Positions 33,874 to 44,903 of a stretch of DNA of 64,000 nucleotides are shown here, one piece after another. The notes under the pieces are model-generated. The model was not told where the DNA came from, made no database searches, and saw only the letters and a program-made list of their open reading frames with translations. Each line of letters begins with the position of its first letter. Position 1 is the first letter of the stretch. This DNA is from Drechmeria coniospora (Eukaryota > Ascomycota > Sordariomycetes > Hypocreales > Ophiocordycipitaceae), in the NCBI RefSeq assembly GCF_001625195.1, contig NC_054391.1, positions 5,839,157-5,903,156 of the forward strand, given 5' to 3'. The position numbers and the translations under genes were made by a program.

Positions 33874-34374
33874 TCAAGATATTCTACAAATAAGCAAGCC
33901 GCCCACTTTCCGGGCAAGAGCTTCCCTAGCCTCGAGGACGCCTTGTGATGTCGCGACAAACATGCACTCGCCAAGACCGAGCCCCGGAACAACGCCACCC
34001 TTCAATTTGGCGGGAAACCCTCTCGTCAATCTCGCAAGCTCTTGAATGTCCGCTGTCATGAGGCGCGAGGGCTTGCTGATGACGTGCGCCTTGGAAAGAA
34101 CGGGCTTGCCATTCCAGTACTTCATGCCGAGCCATATCCTCATCTTCGCAACGTTCGCACTTGTGACAATCTCTGGGGGCTCCGAGACCATCTTCTCTAA
34201 TGTGGGTGGGTGTGGTCCTGCGCGGTAGATGGCGGAGAAGAAGCCAGAGCGGTGCATGGCGAGGGCGAGGTGCAGGTTGTACTTGGTATTTTGTACAGAG
34301 GTGATCCCTAGTCGAGCTTTGGAAGCGTTTTGAAGGTGGGAGCACATATGTGCAATGTTAAGAATGGAAGGCAT
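33874..34374 (-). CDS. MRPS8: mitochondrial small-subunit ribosomal protein bS8m
   Basis: Single exon, 166 residues. It matches fungal mitochondrial S8 throughout: MPSILNIAHMCSHLQNASKA at the start, then HRSGFFSAIYRAGPHPP, MRIWLGMKYWNGKPVLSKAH and VISKPSRLMTADIQELARL. The C-terminal S8 signature is GLGECMFVATSQGVLEAREA, ending GGLLICRIS. In bacteria S8 binds 16S rRNA helix 21 and organises the central domain; the mitochondrial protein does the same in the small subunit. There is no separate presequence, which is usual here because the basic N terminus serves for import. The start is the only in-frame ATG near the conserved beginning. Confidence 0.95.
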   Translation of the reverse strand: MPSILNIAHMCSHLQNASKARLGITSVQNTKYNLHLALAMHRSGFFSAIYRAGPHPPTLEKMVSEPPEIVTSANVAKMRIWLGMKYWNGKPVLSKAHVISKPSRLMTADIQELARLTRGFPAKLKGGVVPGLGLGECMFVATSQGVLEAREALARKVGGLLICRIS

Positions 34375-34992
34375 TTTGGCACCGTTGTCGGGGTAGGAAC
34401 GCGTCGAAGAAGCGGGGAGGCTGTAATTCTTGACAGAGTCAAGTGGATATGACTTGTCTCGCGAGAACGACTTCGTGCACTGGGTTGTGGACTCTGGCGG
34501 CGATGCATCAGCATCGTTGCATTCTGGGGCCTATATGTGGCTGTAGCAAAACATGCACACTTACCGCTCTGCGAGACACCGTCCTTGCGCAGTATGCCGG
34601 CCACTGAAGGAGGTCGAGGATTGCCCTTGGCCCTAGCTTGGGTGCTGTTGCTGATGCGCTTGAACAATCTACTTGGGTGTTGACTTGATGGAAAGAAAGG
34701 CAGTAATAATTATTACCTGAGGTTTGCACTCTGCTGACTAAGGTTTGTTTCTGAAAGCCAACTCTGCTGATTTCGCGATAACCCACAGTAATGATAGTGG
34801 AGTGGTTGGTGCTAGGGCAACTTATCTTAGCGCCGTGTTCACGAGCATGGGGTAGCAATTGTTCGCTGGGGGAAAACCTCATCGAAGAAGGATGAGAGAG
34901 TCCATGAACGACAAGTCCACAACTTCGTCCGTTTCATGCCAAAAGCACAAACCTCTCTTGCCTTGCCAAAATCTTGACACGCATCTGTCCTG
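34375..34992. other. divergent promoter region of MRPS8 and TYW4
   Basis: About 620 bases between two divergent genes. Short open frames occur, but none with recognised features. Both promoters should lie here. Confidence 0.55.
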
Positions 34993-37900
34993 ATGGCCTC
35001 CATCCCACGGTCCCAGCCAGCCATGGCTGAGAGGCTATCCAGATCACAGGCCTTGGATGACCTCATCATGGGTGTTAGTTGGATATGCTCCCACCTGTTT
35101 TACTCATACGAACAAACAGGCTGATGCCTCGGAAGACAAACAGCAGCAGCATCGTTTCTAAGAGGAGCGTGGAGCGCCTGTATTACCCGACAGAACGTCA
35201 TTTCTTCCGTTATTTCGTGAAAAAGTTTCAGAGGAGAGCGCCTCTCATCAACCGTGGATACTGGTTGAGACTGAAGGCTATTGACGTGATAGTCGGTCAA
35301 TTTTTTGCCCGACCATCGGCCAAGAAGAAAGTCGTCATTAACCTTGGATGCGGCAGGTGAGCTCCGAGCACTCTTGACTTTCTCGCCCTCTCTGCCATTG
35401 CCGTCCATTGTTCCCCCTTCCTGTCTCAGCTCTAACGGTCACCTTCTCCCATCGCCAGTGACGTTTTACCGTGGCAGTCTCACGATCGCCATGACTTGGC
35501 ATCGAAGAACGCTCTTTTTATCGACGTCGATTACCCAAGTCTCATGCTCCGGAAGCGGGCGATCGTTCTTGAAACACCTCAGCTAGTCGAGCTTCTCGGT
35601 GCTGATTTTAGCATCAGCGAGTCTGATGATGACCTGGTGTTGCTCAAAAGCCCGCAATACTGTCAAATAGGATGTGACCTCCGTCAACTAGACAAGCTGC
35701 GTACCACTTTAGAGTCAGTCTTGCGGCTTTCTGACTGCGAAGTTCTCTTCGTCGCCGAGGTTTCCGTGACGTACATGGATACCCCCTCGGCAGATGCGCT
35801 CATTCACTGGGCTAGCTCCATCGGAACTCGTGAGAATGACCTCGTTTGCGCTGCGGTGGTTTAAGCAAAACTGACGATCGATAGCCGAGTTCTGCCTACT
35901 CGAGCAAATACTCCCGCATGGCCCAGACCACCCTTTCGCTCAGACCATGCTGAAGCATTTCGACAAGCTCAAAACACCGCCCAGATCCGTTTTCCAATAT
36001 CCCACGCTCGCCAGCCAGCAAGCCCGCTTTCAGAAACTCGGATGGGCTCATGTTTCTATATGGGACCTCTGGGAAGCGTGGTCGAACGAGTACTTCGTAA
36101 GCAGCACAGAGAGAGTCGCACTAGATCATGTCGAAGCGTTCGACGAGTGGGAGGAATTTGTACTCTTTGCCCGACACTATTTTGTTCTTCATGCCTCGAC
36201 AAGCCGGCTCACTGGAGAGCAAGCTGTCGAGCAAGTGTCGACAACGCCGTCAAATCGAGATTGCCGCGCGGAGGTTAACATCGTATGCCACCATGACGGC
36301 ACCAACAAGCGTCGTTTCGGAGAGGCGATGACAATATCGGATGCAATGGGGCGACAGTTTGCTCTGCATATGATGGGAAGCGATGCTAAAGGAAGATCTG
36401 ACACGGTTGACATATTCTCCCTTGGACCATCAGTTGAACCGCCCAGGCTGCCGCTGAAGGGACCCCTCCCTCGCATGTGCCACACGGTGACGGACCTCGG
36501 CGATTTTGGTCTGCTTCTTGTCGGCGGAAGGGCTTCTCCGACCAGCGTTTTCTCGGACTGTTGGATATTTTCGAAGGGGGTTGACTGTCGCTGGCAGCCA
36601 ACATGGAAGCTTCCGACTTCTCTGTTCAGACACTCGACCATTCGTCTAAAGGGAACCTCGCTCGCCCTTGTCATGGGCGGGAAGAGCGATGGCGCGAAAG
36701 TATCTGAGGATTTCTACCTATTCCACCCGACGCAGGGCTGGCGGAAATGCCAGGTCCGAGGGTCCACACCTCGTCCGACTTTTGGAGCTGTTGTTTGCGG
36801 CACCTCGGGTCCCAGCAGTGGACGGGGCATTTTCCATGGCATCTTAGCTGGTGGAATGGGTCAAGATGGCTGTATAGTCACAGATGAGAACGTGTGGTGT
36901 CTCGACATAAATGGTGCCGAGGTAGGTCTTCTTGGCTCATTCAACGCCATTCCCAACAGTTCGCGATTCTCTCCTTCATTCCATGTGGCTTGGCTCTGAC
37001 TCTGATATTGATGCTAACCATGAGATAGCCGTTGATAACGTTTGATGTTGTGGCTCCCGAGAAAAGATTCGGCCGCTGCTTGTCACTATTCGGAGCGCAA
37101 TGTGTCGACCTTGACTCTTGCACGCTTGTTTGCGGTGGCGTAGGACATGATGCGTCGTTTCAAGGACGGGAACTTTTGGCTGTCAACATTGATCATGGCA
37201 ATGAAAGCTGTACCGTTCTGCAGCTTCGGCCTAGAGACGGAGCTGTTCGGATGCCCTTTATGATTGGATCATCTGCGCTGCCTAATGGGAAGAACGGCCT
37301 GCTGGTTTTTGGAGGAGGAGCGACGTGCTTCTCGATGGGCACATTTTGGGAAACTGGTGTTTTCAGCATCGCATTGTCCAATCTGCCATGGAACGACGGC
37401 AAACAGTCGCCATTGACCGTCTCGTTGGACACAGCCCCGAGATACGTTGAGTCGCGGAAGGTTGTGGGGATCACGAACTATGCAGACGGAGAAGCGAAGA
37501 CGACAGCCAGAAAAGTAGTGCCGGAAAAGATTCCCCGAGTGAAGCTGAGCCAGGGCATGGAATTTGGCGAGATAGTTGGCTGCGGGAAGCCAGTCATTCT
37601 AGAAGGACTCGATCTTGGACATGGTGGAGAAGGATGGACTCCGGAATTGTTGGTGAAATGCGTTGGTGAACAAACAGAGGTGAGGTCTCAGTAGAGGACT
37701 TGTCGAGGTTTGCATGAAGCTGACGAGTGGAAGGTGGTTATACATGAATGTCACAGAGACACTGACCGGATGGATTTCAACACGAAGAATTTCCGCTATG
37801 TCACGGCCGCTTTCGGAACGGTCATGGCCAAGATTCAAGCCGGCGATAGAGTATATCTTCGATCTTTATCCCGTGAGCAGCCGTCTGAGCAAGCAGCAAA

Positions 37901-38551
37901 TATTGAATGCGACTTCCCAGGATTGGCAGCAAAGTTCCGTTTACCGGCGGAACTAGAAGACCATGTGTCGAAGAACGTGTTCAGCTCGGTTCTCAGAGTG
38001 TCGGGTAGAGTGAATATGTGGCTACACTACGATGTAAGTTTTACGATTCCAGGGGGGTCCGACTGTTGTCCAGCCCATGTTGACTGGCTTGAGCACAGGT
38101 CATGGCGAACATATACACGCAACTTGTCGGCAGTAAGAGAATGATACTCTTTCCGCCGAGCGACGTGACGCGACTGTCATTCCTCCCCGGGGCATCGAGC
38201 TCGAGCGCGGATGTCTTCTCGATGCTCGAAACGACATCCTTAACAGGGACGCGACCGCACGAAGCCTTGCTTCAGGAGGGCGATGTGCTTTTCCTGCCAG
38301 CTCTATGGCTCCACACGGCGATGCCGATGTCTGACCTGAACGTGGCGGTTAACGTCTTTTTCCGCGATCTCGACAGCGGCTACGCCACAGGTCGAGATGT
38401 ATACGGCAACAGGGATCTTGCGGCGTACGAAAAGGGTCGACAGGACGCAGGCCGGATCGCGAGAAGTTTTCAGCCGCTACCGTTGGAGACGAGACGATTC
38501 TACCTGGCACGGATCGCAGACGAGCTTCAGCAAGCCGCGGAGGGCTTGTGA
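34993..38551 (+). CDS. PPM2: tRNA wybutosine-synthesizing protein 4 (LCM + Kelch + JmjC)
   Basis: Seven exons (34993-35073, 35136-35356, 35459-35829, 35885-36921, 37029-37679, 37734-38033, 38099-38551) join in frame to 1037 residues. TYW4/Ppm2 methylates and methoxycarbonylates the side chain of wybutosine at position 37 of tRNA-Phe. Domain 1 (about 25-390) is a leucine carboxyl methyltransferase: [14 protein letters not shown], the SAM loop INLGCGSD (95-102) and [20 protein letters not shown]. Domain 2 (about 470-780) is a Kelch-type propeller with [21 protein letters not shown] and LLVFGGGAT repeats. Domain 3 (about 785-990) is JmjC-like: [12 protein letters not shown], then WLHYD (H885, D887) and the distal H959 in [11 protein letters not shown]. 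Introns 1 and 5 need AAG acceptors; the others end in AG after C, T or A-T. The first ATG after an in-frame TGA was taken as the start; a second in-frame ATG lies at 35023. Confidence 0.93.
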
Positions 38552-39652
38552 GCATGGCCTGTCAACGATGATTATAAGTACATTCATTGAGCGGGGTGTC
38601 AAATTGCCAATGCAGGACGTATGGCGTACGGATGGAAGCCAAGGCATCATCGGGCGAGCCGGCGGCCGCCCACCTAGACGACACCCATGAGGGCCGAGCC
38701 GATGACCCCTATGTGCATCCCCTAGCAAAAAACGGCCTTGCTTGCTTGTGCCAAATGTGTTCCGGCAGGGAAACGAAAGCAAGCAACGACAAGGACAGAG
38801 TTGGCAGGCAAGAATACGTTTTGAAGGACGTGGCAGTAGATGCTATAGCCGATGGCGAGCGAAAGGGGCGGTATGCATACACGGATGCTTGCAGCAGAAG
38901 GACAATGTTGAGGTCGGAAGAAAAGGTGGCACGGCATCGGTTGCAGGCGTTGAGGTATCCGGAGGTGACCCGGCCGTGCGGTTGAGACTGCTGTCAGAGG
39001 ACGGGTTGACGACAGGAGACTTGCAGGAATATTAGGTGTGTCAGGCAGGAGAAACCACTACTCAGTGCAGAGCCGACGTCTATAATAGATGCGGCGACGT
39101 CTAGCCAGCGATGGCGAGCCACACCCAAGGGCTACTCCCGTTTCATTTGGGAAGGGTAGCGGCCAATCAACCGACCGCGGTCAACTTACCAGCAGGTTCA
39201 CCGGCGGCAATACGATACCCGCCCTCGCGGACAATTCAGGGCGCGGCGCTTATAACGGTCAACGGTGTTTCAGTACGGGCGGGTGCCGGTCCGGACCTCC
39301 AGTCGCCCTCGTGCCTGTATCGTATCCCGTTGAAACCCTCAGAATGGACAAATCCGAGGCGTGGCATAACCGCCACCCAGGAAATGTCGGGGTGACCACT
39401 CCAAGTCGGTCATGAAATCAATTCCGCCAGTGCTGGGATGGCAGAGGTAATGCCTGAGCCCTTCTTTTCACTTCTGTCTACATTATCAACCTGCTTCCTC
39501 CATGGTATATAGTATGCTGCTCGTCCTCGTCGTCCCCTTTCCTGTCACGTTCTCGACTCGTCCTGTTTCCTCCCGCCTCACTTGTCTCCCTTGGTCTTTT
39601 CATGATGGCTGCAAAAGGCGGCGCCAACTTTGTCTGATACTTTTTCTACAGA
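38552..39652. other. spacer, no recognised gene
   Basis: About 1.1 kb with overlapping frames in all phases but no protein features I trust. A TATATAG word at 39506 and C/T-rich sequence up to 39600 may form the promoter of the next, partly resolved gene. Confidence 0.5.
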
Positions 39653-40132
39653 GGTGACACTATCGATGCTGCTGACAAGGAGCGGCTCGTCGCACTGGCC
39701 TACGCGACAGCTCGAGATCAAAGGCTAGCGCCGAGCAAAATCCTTATACGGTCGTCATTCGTCCTAGTTTCGTTGGTCCTCGCGGCATTGTCGCTGACTG
39801 CGGTATACCTTTCTAGAGCCTCGCTGCACCAGACGACCAGCATCGGCGGCGGCAGGAACATGATGGACCCCGACGGCTGGCATGTGACCTTGGCTTTCAA
39901 AGACAAGGATCAAGAAACGCGCAGCTGCCACATTGCATCGCACGGGTACACCGATGGCGAAAATGATACTACCCTGCGGAAGGCTACTCACGGGGACAAA
40001 AAGCGGGACGACACCCCTCGCGGCCCCAAAAACTTGGGCAAAGTGGTGTGGCCGAAGGAGAAAGGCCTCGTCGAGTACAAGGATAGCCCGATCGCGTACT
40101 CTCACCTCCCCGATCCGAAGGCGAAGTCTTAG
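39653..40132 (+). CDS. probable small membrane protein, 5' exon unresolved
   Basis: An open frame begins right after a good acceptor (TTTTTCTACAG ending 39651) and runs to TAG at 40132, about 160 residues. It reads GDTIDAADKERLVALAYATA, a helical stretch, then a single hydrophobic segment (about residues 36-54, SFVLVSLVLAALSLTAVYLS) and a charged soluble tail rich in Asp, Lys and Gly. No ATG precedes the helix in this frame, so a first exon must lie upstream. ATGATGGCTGCAAAAGG at 39602 is a candidate, but the gap is too short for an intron from its end. I do not recognise a family. The order helix, membrane segment, basic-acidic tail is common in fungal organelle membrane proteins. Confidence 0.45.
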   Translation, partial: GDTIDAADKERLVALAYATARDQRLAPSKILIRSSFVLVSLVLAALSLTAVYLSRASLHQTTSIGGGRNMMDPDGWHVTLAFKDKDQETRSCHIASHGYTDGENDTTLRKATHGDKKRDDTPRGPKNLGKVVWPKEKGLVEYKDSPIAYSHLPDPKAKS

Positions 40133-40263
40133 AACCATTGCTGCCCAGTCTCCGTTTTGGGCGGCAGATTGCGGTGATGACAACCTCAAAAACGATCCTT
40201 GTTCTGTGTTAATGCCCGTCGTTGACCCATCCATTCGGCGATGATGTCCCCGTGTTATGCAAC

Positions 40264-41680
40264 TCATCTATTTTCTTGCTTCCGAGATTGTAGGTAATCG
40301 AGCCGAGCCCATTTCACCATCCAATCGCATTCAAGCACCTGCCGTATCGTGACCCGTTCTTCGGGCATGGGCTGCAACATCCGGCCCATCATGTCCAAGA
40401 TCGCTGCCGTTTCTTCGTGGCCGAACTCGTCCATATTATCTTCCCGGCGGAACTGTTGCACGCGCTCCTCGAATAATTCTCCCAACTTGGGCCAAACACG
40501 CCTTCCAGGCTTTGGTGTGCCGTCATCGTCGAAAAATTCCGTCTTTGCTTCCCACTTTTCAAACCAGTCGCTTGGCAACGGGCCTAAGACGTCGACAATT
40601 TGACACATGACCTTCTCTCTGGAGGTAAAGGCGCTACTGAAGAGCGGCTGCATGCCAAGAATATCCCAGATAGCAGTGGCAAGACTCCAAATGTCTGCAG
40701 AGAAGGACAACGGAACGTTCGGCTCGTGACGAGCCTCCGGCGGGCGAAAGTCTACTGGCGTGTGGCAGTCTGCCCCTAGTCGCGACTTCGCGGCCGAGAT
40801 GAAGGCCTCTCCGAAATCGCCGAGAAGTAGACGGGCGTCTGAAAGTGCGAAAATTTCCGCCTCTTTCTTCATGGAGAGTGGAACTACCGCTGATGACGGG
40901 ACATTTGGTGGAAGAGCATTGCCATCCACTCTCTCGACCGGGTACGTGAGCGGCTCACCATGCTCCTTGCGAAACTGCTGGATGGACAGGTCGTTGAAGG
41001 CTGGCGGAGCCCGGACAAGTACATTGCATCAATAAACAAAACGCGACAGCAGCTTGCGGCCCACCTCCATGAGCATAGCCGCGAGAATGCACATGAGCAA
41101 CTGCCAGGGTGAGTTCGTACGCCAAGGCGCGAGAGACATCGAGCGGGAAAAGGCGGCTGAACGAACACTCTCGTAGGCTACGGAGAGCAGGTTCGGTGGT
41201 GTAGCAAGGGTGAGAGCCATTGGGGCCCTCGACCCTGAACTCGTCAAGCACGCGTAGAATCGCGTCGGAACCATCAGCCGGGGAAGATGTGGAGGGTTCA
41301 GGTGCTCGAAGCGCCTTCATCTCGTGAGACAAGGAGTCGGCTATTCCCACCTTCACGGCGACGTACTGTTTCCGGCGAGAATCGCGCCCCAGCCAGACGG
41401 TGGACCAGCCACCATAACCAAGCTTATCGACGATCTCGTATCGGTTGTCGAGGACGTTGCCAATTTCGACGGGATGATAGCCGCCTTTTGTATACCTTTC
41501 CAAATCCTCGGCACCGTCAATCCATTTGTATTCGGGAGAATAAGTCATTGCCAACGAGTGACGTGCGCGAAGGGCGCGGCTGCAGGCGCAAGAGCGATAA
41601 GCAAACGGCGTCCTGAGCTGGCGTACCGACGATGGCCGTGGAACGAGCTTGGCCAAGGAGGTTGGGCGCAAGACGGCCAT
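40264..41680 (-). pseudogene. SRPK-like protein kinase gene broken at catalytic loop
   Basis: Minus-strand gene. The ATG ending at 41680 opens an Arg/Ser-rich mitochondrial-type leader, followed by MTYSPEYKWIDGAEDLERYT. The N lobe is good: glycine loop LGYGGWSTVWLGRD, VAVKVG (Lys) and SHEMKALRAP (Glu). The C lobe after about 41000 is also good: DFGEAF, DCHTPVDFRPPEAR, FSADIWSLATAIWDILGM and an end at 40264. Between them, at about 41015-41075, the catalytic loop HGDxHxxN is lost. The upstream frame reads HSRGYAHGG and runs into unrelated residues, while the downstream frame has a TGA just before NVLVRAPPAFNDLS. Only about 45 bases separate the two and no acceptor AG fits, so no ordinary intron explains it. 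Either the gene is dead, or an assembly error or small deletion lies here. The family is fungal SR-protein-kinase-like. Confidence 0.8.
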
Positions 41681-42928
41681 CTGTGGTGGGAGGGAGTGTT
41701 ATGTCGACCATTTGGAGCAATTAGAATGGAGGAAAAGGTCAGAATGTGCAATTGCGAGACGGTAGAGTCACTGTTGCCGCAGTGTCGATTTCTTCGATTG
41801 TCCGGTGCATGGACAGTTTGGATAAAAATGCGTAGGTTGGATGCTCGCAGCACAGGGCAGCGTGGTGCGATGCATCTATTTCAGCTCGTCAACCTTGGTT
41901 GACGAGGACAGGAGGCACGCCGTCATCGTCGCCATGGCGGGTTTCTGGAGCCAGTCATTTGCTCCTCCATGATTGGATTGAGTTGTCCCAATATTACATA
42001 ATCATGCCACTCCGAACGAACCCCTAACAGATTGCGGGGCATGTGGAAATCGGATGGCGATGTTTCAAACTTGTGATCCACTGCCATTTTCGCGTTCTGG
42101 CGTGGCATGTAAGTAATACTTATATGTAATTACAGACAATATGGCACAACTGGCTCCGACTAACTTTGGCGAATTCCGACAATAGGCATCCCTAGCATCC
42201 CATTCACGTTGCCTTCGCAATACAATATGAAAACCCACCAACCAGCCACTTTGTGTCTTTTGGTGCAACAGACTCCGATACTAGGAATTCGTAGATTTCG
42301 TTCAAGAGATACCAGAAACCGAGAGAATAACTCGTACTACAGAGTCACCTACGAGATCAATATCCCAGCGATAATAGATTGGGTCGGGATTGACTAAGGG
42401 CAAAAGCAGATCTTGGACGGGGAATTCATAGTACTGTGTACGCTGATACGCAGCGGTCTGTGCAGAAGCTGGCAGGTTGACTATGCTCCATATAATACGA
42501 AACCTAAAACCAAGTATATACAGCACGTCGCCCTAGTAGCAGCATCTGGATCCCCGCAGATATATGAAGAATTCGAATGTAGCAGGGCTGACTGAAGATA
42601 GCAAAATATCAAAGCATACCGAACCTATTGTGCGTCCTTCGCAAAACACGCCAATACCCATCAGCGTCTAGTAGCCAGCGACATAGAGTTCAAGACTTCC
42701 CCAAAAAACTGTTCTGACGTGTATCCGTTGCATAATTCATTCATGATGCCCAAAATTGTGGAAAGAACGTCGCTTGCTGAAACGGCGACAGAGACGAAAA
42801 TATTCTCTCTTCGTCTTCGATGTTGACCCTTTCGTTCCTCCCAATGAAGCTGCTAGTAAATCCACCGCCGCCAACCAGGTGCACGACGCAGGCCAACAGC
42901 GCATTATGTAGAGCAAGCGCCTAAACTC
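41681..42928. other. spacer, no recognised gene
   Basis: About 1.25 kb, AT-richer than average, with short frames only. It is bounded on both sides by minus-strand genes, so the kinase promoter and the region behind the cysteine-rich gene lie here. Confidence 0.55.
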
Positions 42929-43300
42929 CTAATTATGCAGGCAAGCCGGTTCCTGGAGGAGCCTGTCTTGCCCGACGCTCCCTTTACAGTCTGTTGCGAA
43001 GATGCAATGTGCCACTGAGTCGGCACAGGATTCGTGACCATTTATCTTGAGGTATTTGCTGCCTACCGACGGGTTGCGGACATGATCAACAACATCGCCA
43101 AGCGATGGGATGATGCACCGGCTGGCACCCACGCGGGTACATTGGGCCACTGCGCGCTTGCACCCTTCGATGTGCATGATATCGTACTCGTGAACACAAT
43201 CCGGCTGGCCGAAGTCCTTAAGTTCGAGCGCGGTACAACTAAAGATGAAACAAGAAAGCAAGGCAACGAGCTTTGCTGTCGATTTCATTGTCTGATTCAT
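42929..43300 (-). CDS. small secreted cysteine-rich protein
   Basis: Single exon of 123 residues from the ATG ending at 43300, or 119 from the ATG ending at 43288. A classical signal peptide is visible: MKSTAKLVALLSCFIFSCTA, with Lys before a hydrophobic core and small residues before the likely cleavage site. The mature part of about 99 residues holds eight cysteines, an even number that would allow four disulfides: single Cys in QPDC, EGCK, AQC, SRC, ESC, AHC, TDC and PAC. I do not recognise a family; the spacing is not that of a hydrophobin or a CFEM domain. Small secreted, Cys-rich, lineage-specific proteins are the usual profile of fungal effectors or host-surface proteins, so that is a reasonable guess only. 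It sits alone in an AT-richer spacer and has no introns. Confidence 0.65.
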   Translation of the reverse strand: MNQTMKSTAKLVALLSCFIFSCTALELKDFGQPDCVHEYDIMHIEGCKRAVAQCTRVGASRCIIPSLGDVVDHVRNPSVGSKYLKINGHESCADSVAHCIFATDCKGSVGQDRLLQEPACLHN

Positions 43301-43876
43301 CTCTTCGAGACTAGACGAGGGCCGTTCGTTGCTCTGTTTCAAGGTCAAGAATTTAATCAGAATACATGCCAGTTTCCAGAGACGGATAGGGTTGCAAGTT
43401 GCAATGCAATAGCACGGTGTTTGAACAACTGCTCGACAGGCGGAAAGAACAAGTATTAATACATCGTTAACTCAGATTATACTTCAGCCACCAGTCAATA
43501 AGCCGGACGATAAGGTTTACGTTATTCATCCCCTACTATGGACTATGGATTAAAGGTATACAAGTTCTCTTGGCTTCGGAACCCGCCGTTTCCGGTTAAT
43601 CATCGGGCTTGTGGCACCTATGGTTCAGTTTAAGTACACCAAAGGGAAATACTCCGCAATAATTCGCACGGAGTACGGAGTACAGTGCACATCTTTCTCA
43701 GAGTACGGAGTACTTGTGCAGGTACACGAACTCTGTACTTAAGTACTATTTCGTACTCCGAAATAATAGGCTGGATACTCCAAAGCAAGCCAATGTGAAC
43801 TGTGCATCGAATGCATCAGTCGTGATCGACCCAGCATTCAATTCAGCATACGCCCATCGTTTCTTGTGAATCAGCT
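43301..43876. repeat. spacer with GTAC-motif cluster
   Basis: Motif words at 43670-43765: CACGGAGTACGGAGTACAGT, CAGAGTACGGAGTACTTG and a CGTACTCCGAAAT end. The cluster lies between divergent genes (cysteine-rich protein to the left, conserved hypothetical to the right). Confidence 0.65.
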
Positions 43877-44533
43877 ATGGGATCTTCCTCATCTAAAGTG
43901 TCTACGGTGACCAGCCGTTCAGGCGCTGGCCGCAAGTTCCCTACGAGGGCTCCGAATTCTTCGATTCCTCCTCGCCTCCCACTATTGAGGGCAACCCCGT
44001 CTCCAACATCGCTGGATCCAGCGTCTTCGGATCATGGTAAGGGGCAATCTGCCGGGACTCAAACAGGCTCAATTCCAGGTCAATCACAAGCTAACACCAA
44101 TTCCTGTGAATCCATAGCCATCCGTGCCAACCCCGGGAATCCTCAATTCGCCTCAGACAGCACCTTCTCTGAGCGCCTTCATCGCATGGGTGTCGTTCTA
44201 CCCAACCCAGGGTCCAGGTCTTCGCGCATAGCGAATGCATCTCCTGGAGGAGATCACACAGCTCCTTTCTTCCCCACTACGAGCCGAAATACAACGCTAT
44301 CCGCCCTCGCAGCTAGGCGGGCCCTCCAAGACGTTGCCGACCAGGAGCTCGAAAAGATGGGCAGTCGTGGATTCCATGGCCGGCGCTTTCTCGATATTCG
44401 TTCTATTGTCGACGCCATGCGGATGTGTGATCGCGGCGTGCCCCAATCTGAAATTGAAAAGAGACTGAAGCTTCAACCCGGCGTCTTGAGCAGATTAGGC
44501 TATCCAACATTCCTGACAAATGCTGCCAGTTGA
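43877..44533 (+). CDS. conserved hypothetical protein, possible N-myristoylation
   Basis: Single exon, 218 residues, from ATG at 43877. The start MGSSSSKVSTVTSRSG fits an N-myristoylation signal (Gly2, Ser6), which would anchor the protein to membranes. Residues 15-130 are Ser/Pro-rich and probably unfolded. The last 80 residues look folded and helical: LAARRALQDVADQELEKMGS, RRFLDIRSIVDAMRMCDRGV and SEIEKRLKLQPGVLSRLGYP. The last two helices resemble a small helix-turn-helix, but the pairing with a myristoyl head suggests a signalling or trafficking adaptor rather than a DNA-binding protein. Fungal proteins of this layout are usually annotated as hypothetical. Function unknown. Confidence 0.7.
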   Translation: MGSSSSKVSTVTSRSGAGRKFPTRAPNSSIPPRLPLLRATPSPTSLDPASSDHGKGQSAGTQTGSIPGQSQANTNSCESIAIRANPGNPQFASDSTFSERLHRMGVVLPNPGSRSSRIANASPGGDHTAPFFPTTSRNTTLSALAARRALQDVADQELEKMGSRGFHGRRFLDIRSIVDAMRMCDRGVPQSEIEKRLKLQPGVLSRLGYPTFLTNAAS

Positions 44534-44903
44534 GTGGCAATCGCAACACAACCTGACCTACACCGTATTTTCCGTTGCGGATATGTCTATCTCCCCCCGA
44601 GCATCCTTGCTTTGTGCCCTGCTTCTATCATAGATGCAAGGAGTCATAGGCATGAGCATCGGTTGGCAAGAATGAGTGACGGACGAGGCACACAGGCCGA
44701 AAGCCTATGTTGTCATATGCCAACGATGTGGCCATGGCCCGTTTACGACCCTAGTTCGTTTTCTGGTCATGTTTTGCTTGAGCTCGTCTCCTCGGCTTTC
44801 CCTTACAAGCGCGCACATCCGACAGGGGTTCATGGGCGACCGAAATGTCGGACTTGACGTCCGACGACAGGATTCCCATACCGTCCTTGTCATGGCGCAT
44901 GAG
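44534..44903. other. 3' spacer between convergent genes
   Basis: 370 bases between the ends of the conserved hypothetical gene and the SDR gene. No features seen. Confidence 0.6.

Noticed and set aside
41029..41075. A possible intron that would rescue the kinase gene.
   Set aside because: The interval is too short for any intron in this genome (about 49 bases is the smallest seen) and contains no usable acceptor AG before the conserved frame resumes.
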